From UBA6921 sp031363085 (lineage in GTDB: Bacteria; Pseudomonadota; Gammaproteobacteria; SG8-11), in assembly GCA_031363085.1 (NCBI GenBank), contig JANLTU010000215.1, positions 1 to 25,772 on the forward strand: a DNA stretch of 25,772 bases, given 5' to 3'. Position numbers and translations under genes: made by a program. The notes beneath the pieces are model-generated. The model did no database searches. It saw only the letters and a list, made by a program, of their open reading frames with translations, and had not been told where the DNA came from. How positions within the stretch are numbered: position 1 is the stretch's first letter; each line of letters begins with the position of its first letter. Shown piece after piece: positions 23,596-25,772 of this stretch.

Positions 23596-23898
23596 TTACT
23601 CTTTACCCATGAAGTTGATGTCAAAACCTGCCATCAACGTTACATAGGCTTTTTTCCAGCTTGAGCGACCACCGGGACGACCGCCCGCACGCTTCATTTT
23701 TCCCTTCACATTCATCACGCGCACGCTATCGACCTTCACACTGAACATCGCTTCGGTTGCACGCTTGATGGTGGCTTTGTCTGCCCCTTTCTGTACTTTG
23801 AAGACATACGTCTTGTTCTTATCAGCGACACGCGTGCTCTTTTCAGTCACATGCGGCGCAAGCAATACATTCTCTAAATGAGACAGATGCATAGTCAT
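23596..23898 (-). CDS. rplW: 50S ribosomal protein L23
   Basis: Tunnel-exit protein that docks trigger factor and SRP, 100 residues. VLLAPHVTEKSTRVADKNKT, then YVFKVQKGADKATIKRATEA, VKVDSVRVMNVKGKMKRAGG and RSSWKKAYVTL are typical. Its first ATG (23898) overlaps the rplD TGA as ATGA. A second in-frame ATG two codons later is possible but less coupled. Confidence 0.97.
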   Translation of the reverse strand: MTMHLSHLENVLLAPHVTEKSTRVADKNKTYVFKVQKGADKATIKRATEAMFSVKVDSVRVMNVKGKMKRAGGRPGGRSSWKKAYVTLMAGFDINFMGKE

Positions 23899-24512
23899 AC
23901 CAACATCTCCTGAAGCTTTTTAATCGCACCCGGAGTGATCAATACCTTTTCCTGTTTAATCAAGCTGACCGGATTGATTTCGCTCACCGCACAGGCGTTG
24001 ACGCGATGAATATTGCGCGAAGCCAAAGACAGATTTGTATCCGTCTGCTCGGTCACGAGTAACGCATCAACCAAACCCATCGCGGCCAACTTTGCGGCCA
24101 ACTCCTTGGTCTTGGGTGCAGATAATGATAAGTCTTCGATCACCATCAGACGATCCTGACGCACCAACTCCGAAATTATGGAACTGAGCGCCGCACGATA
24201 CATTTTCTTGTTCACTTTTTGTGAATAGTCTTGCGTCACCGCAGCAAAAATTTTCCCGCCACCGCGCCACAAGGGCGAACGAATTGTACCTGCGCGCGCC
24301 TGACCGGTACCCTTTTGGGCATAGGGCTTACGACCACCGCCGCGTACTTGCGAGCGGGTCTTTTGCGCATGCGTACCGGAACGCCCCGCCGCGAGATAAG
24401 CGGTAACGACTTGATGAATCAAGGGCTCGTTATATTCACGTGCAAACGCCTCGTCCGCGACCGTGATATTTTTACCCGCCTTGCCAGCGATACTTGTTAC
24501 TTGTAGTTCCAT
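23895..24512 (-). CDS. rplD: 50S ribosomal protein L4
   Basis: Tunnel-constriction protein and, in E. coli, autoregulator of the S10 operon; 205 residues (E. coli 201). The extended loop is visible as RSGTHAQKTRSQVRGGGRKP, YAQKGTGQARAGTIRSPLWR and GGGKIFA. LMVIEDLSLSAPKTKELAAKL and the Val/Leu-rich C-terminal fold follow. GAGGA precedes the ATG. Eleven bases separate it from rplC. Confidence 0.97.
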   Translation of the reverse strand: MELQVTSIAGKAGKNITVADEAFAREYNEPLIHQVVTAYLAAGRSGTHAQKTRSQVRGGGRKPYAQKGTGQARAGTIRSPLWRGGGKIFAAVTQDYSQKVNKKMYRAALSSIISELVRQDRLMVIEDLSLSAPKTKELAAKLAAMGLVDALLVTEQTDTNLSLASRNIHRVNACAVSEINPVSLIKQEKVLITPGAIKKLQEMLV

Positions 24513-24523
24513 AGTCTAAATCC

Positions 24524-25168
24524 TCAGGCGCCAGACTTCGCGGCCGGTCGCACGATAACGTCACCACCTCTCGAACCCGGCACCGCACCTCTAACTAGCA
24601 GCACATTGCGCTCAATATCGACACGCACAACTATCAAATTTTGTGTGGTACGCCGTACGTTGCCTAGGTGGCCGGCCATCTTCTTGCCTTTGAATACGCG
24701 ACCGGGCGTCTGACGTTGACCAATTGAACCCGGCGCGCGATGCGCCCGCGAGTTCCCGTGCGTAGCATCACCCATGGTGAAATGATGACGCTTGATGGTA
24801 CCGGCAAAACCTTTACCCATCGAAACGCCAGTGACATCTACCATCTGGCCTTCTTTGAACAAGTCAACCTTAAACACAGTTGCAACTCCGGCTTCAGCAG
24901 CCTCGTTATCACCAACACGAAACTCACGCATTTTCCGTCCGGGCGCGACGTTCGCTTTAGCAAATTGACCAGCCAAAGCCTTACTCACACGACCAGGGCG
25001 GCGCGAACCGGTCGCAACTTGCAATGCGCGATAACCATCGCGCTCGGTAGTTTTGACTTGCGTTACGATATTGGGCTCGACGACGATCACTGTGACCGGG
25101 ATCGATTCACCCTCTGCGGTAAAAATCCGGGTCATGCCGCGTTTTTTCCCGATTAAACCCATCGCCAT
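24524..25168 (-). CDS. rplC: 50S ribosomal protein L3
   Basis: Early-assembly protein reaching the peptidyl transferase centre, 214 residues. GLIGKKRGMTRIFTAEGESI, GTIKRHHFTMGDATHGNSRA and HRAPGSIGQRQTPGRVFKGK are diagnostic; the Gln in GSIGQ is the residue methylated by PrmB in E. coli. Three in-frame ATGs occur within five codons; the second (25168) is six bases after GAGGAG, the best spacing, and matches the MAxGLIG form seen in relatives. Confidence 0.96.
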   Translation of the reverse strand: MAMGLIGKKRGMTRIFTAEGESIPVTVIVVEPNIVTQVKTTERDGYRALQVATGSRRPGRVSKALAGQFAKANVAPGRKMREFRVGDNEAAEAGVATVFKVDLFKEGQMVDVTGVSMGKGFAGTIKRHHFTMGDATHGNSRAHRAPGSIGQRQTPGRVFKGKKMAGHLGNVRRTTQNLIVVRVDIERNVLLVRGAVPGSRGGDVIVRPAAKSGA

Positions 25169-25242
25169 TGCCATCTCCTCAACTCACCGGGAAGCACGCT
25201 TCACCGTATCTATTCTGCTCTTGATACCAATCTACTATGTGA

Positions 25243-25557
25243 TCAACTTAATTTGATCTGAACGTCAACACCTGCCGCTAAATCCAGCTTCATTAACGCA
25301 TCCACAGTTTTGTCAGTCGGATCGACGATATCCATCAAGCGCTTGTGCGTACGAATTTCGTATTGATCGCGCGCGTCTTTATCGACATGCGGCGAGGTCA
25401 AAACGGTAAAGCGCTCCATTTTGGTTGGCAACGGAATCGGCCCGCGTACTTGCGCGCCAGTGCGCTTTGCGGTCTCGACAATTTCTTTCGCCGACTGGTC
25501 AATCAAGCGATGATCAAATGCTTTCAGGCGAATACGAATTCTTTGGTTAGCTGCCAT
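25243..25557 (-). CDS. rpsJ: 30S ribosomal protein S10 / NusE
   Basis: Head protein that also serves as NusE, pairing with NusB in rRNA antitermination; 104 residues (E. coli 103). Sequence: RIRIRLKAFDHRLIDQSAKE, TAKRTGAQVRGPIPLPTKME, then FTVLTSPHVDKDARDQYEIR and THKRLMDIVDPTDKTVDALM. It opens the S10 operon. The upstream 82-base gap to tuf carries the hairpin at 25596-25633. The Shine-Dalgarno is weak (GAGCG). Confidence 0.98.
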   Translation of the reverse strand: MAANQRIRIRLKAFDHRLIDQSAKEIVETAKRTGAQVRGPIPLPTKMERFTVLTSPHVDKDARDQYEIRTHKRLMDIVDPTDKTVDALMKLDLAAGVDVQIKLS

Positions 25558-25595
25558 GGTTATCGCTCTAATTACACTGCTTCAAATTCGTTTCG

Positions 25596-25633
25596 GGAGC
25601 ATCGCGCCTGACCCACCGGCACGACGCTCCTAC
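25596..25633 (-). repeat. REP-like hairpin in the tuf-rpsJ spacer
   Basis: On the minus strand GTAG (25630-25633) overlaps the foot of a 13-bp stem that starts GGAGCGTCG and ends CGATGCTCC, with a 9-base loop. Two positions pair only as G-U on the minus strand; on the plus strand they are A-C mismatches. No T-run follows. A GTAG foot beside an imperfect palindrome, and the TGTAGGAGCG...CGCGATGC layout, resemble REP sequences handled by RAYT transposases. An S10 leader structure is the alternative. Only one copy is in this window. Confidence 0.55.
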
Positions 25634-25639
25634 AAGTTG

Positions 25640-25772
25640 TTATTCAAATATCTTCGCCACCACTCCCGCGCCCACAGTGCGACCGCCTTCTCGAATCGCA
25701 AAGCGCGCACCCGGCTCCATCGCAATGGGGTTGATCAAGCTCACCACCACTTTGACGTTGTCGCCCGGCATC
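25640..25772 (-). CDS. tuf: Elongation factor Tu, C-terminal fragment
   Basis: The last 43 residues of EF-Tu domain III; the gene continues beyond the right edge. MPGDNVKVVVSLINPIAMEP, then GARFAIREGGRTVGAGVVAK matches EF-Tu almost exactly; the final residues are IFE where E. coli has VLG. EF-Tu delivers aminoacyl-tRNA to the ribosome. The tuf-rpsJ adjacency indicates that the str operon (rpsL, rpsG, fusA) probably lies upstream. Confidence 0.97.
   Translation of the reverse strand, partial: MPGDNVKVVVSLINPIAMEPGARFAIREGGRTVGAGVVAKIFE

Overview
This window is a piece of a chromosome from a gammaproteobacterium outside the enteric group. The glycolate oxidase, type II secretion and RF3 proteins are close in sequence to their proteobacterial counterparts, and the right half is the classic tuf / S10 / spc / alpha run in proteobacterial order (rpsJ to rplQ, including secY-rpmJ-rpsM). 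I cannot name a genus. There is no phage, IS element, CRISPR array or defence island. Most of the window is housekeeping.

Layout, left to right. (1) Positions 1-2852, plus strand: the end of glcD, then glcE and glcF, a tightly packed glycolate oxidase operon. (2) Positions 2874-7529, minus strand: gspC-gspD-gspE, a partial type II secretion operon that runs convergently into glcF with only 21 bases between them. (3) Positions 7766-9346, minus strand: prfC (release factor RF3). (4) Positions 9557-9806, plus strand: a 37-residue Lys/Ala/Val protein with its own promoter, strong Shine-Dalgarno and terminator. (5) Positions 9890-10017, minus strand: tRNA-Lys(UUU) with a promoter. (6) Positions 10124-11392, minus strand: a lone YeeE/YedE-type (thiosulfate/sulfur) membrane transporter. 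(7) Positions 11624-25772, all minus strand: 29 translation-related genes. Transcription runs from tuf (cut by the window edge) through the S10 operon (rpsJ to rpsQ), the spc operon (rplN to rpmJ) and the alpha operon (rpsM to rplQ), ending at a perfect hairpin terminator.

How they work together. GlcDEF oxidises glycolate to glyoxylate and passes electrons through GlcF. GspC, GspD and GspE are the periplasmic linker, the outer-membrane secretin and the ATPase of one secretion machine; its remaining genes must lie elsewhere. The ribosomal block supplies about half of the ribosomal proteins together with SecY and RNA polymerase alpha.

The points most worth a second look are: the 37-residue basic protein; a 13-bp hairpin with a GTAG foot (REP-like) between tuf and rpsJ; a perfect 22-base palindrome between secY and rpmJ; a terminator-like hairpin inside the spc operon between rplF and rplR; and a four-cysteine (zinc-type) ribosomal protein S4 read from a TTG codon. 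I found no convincing evidence of a wholly new multi-gene system.
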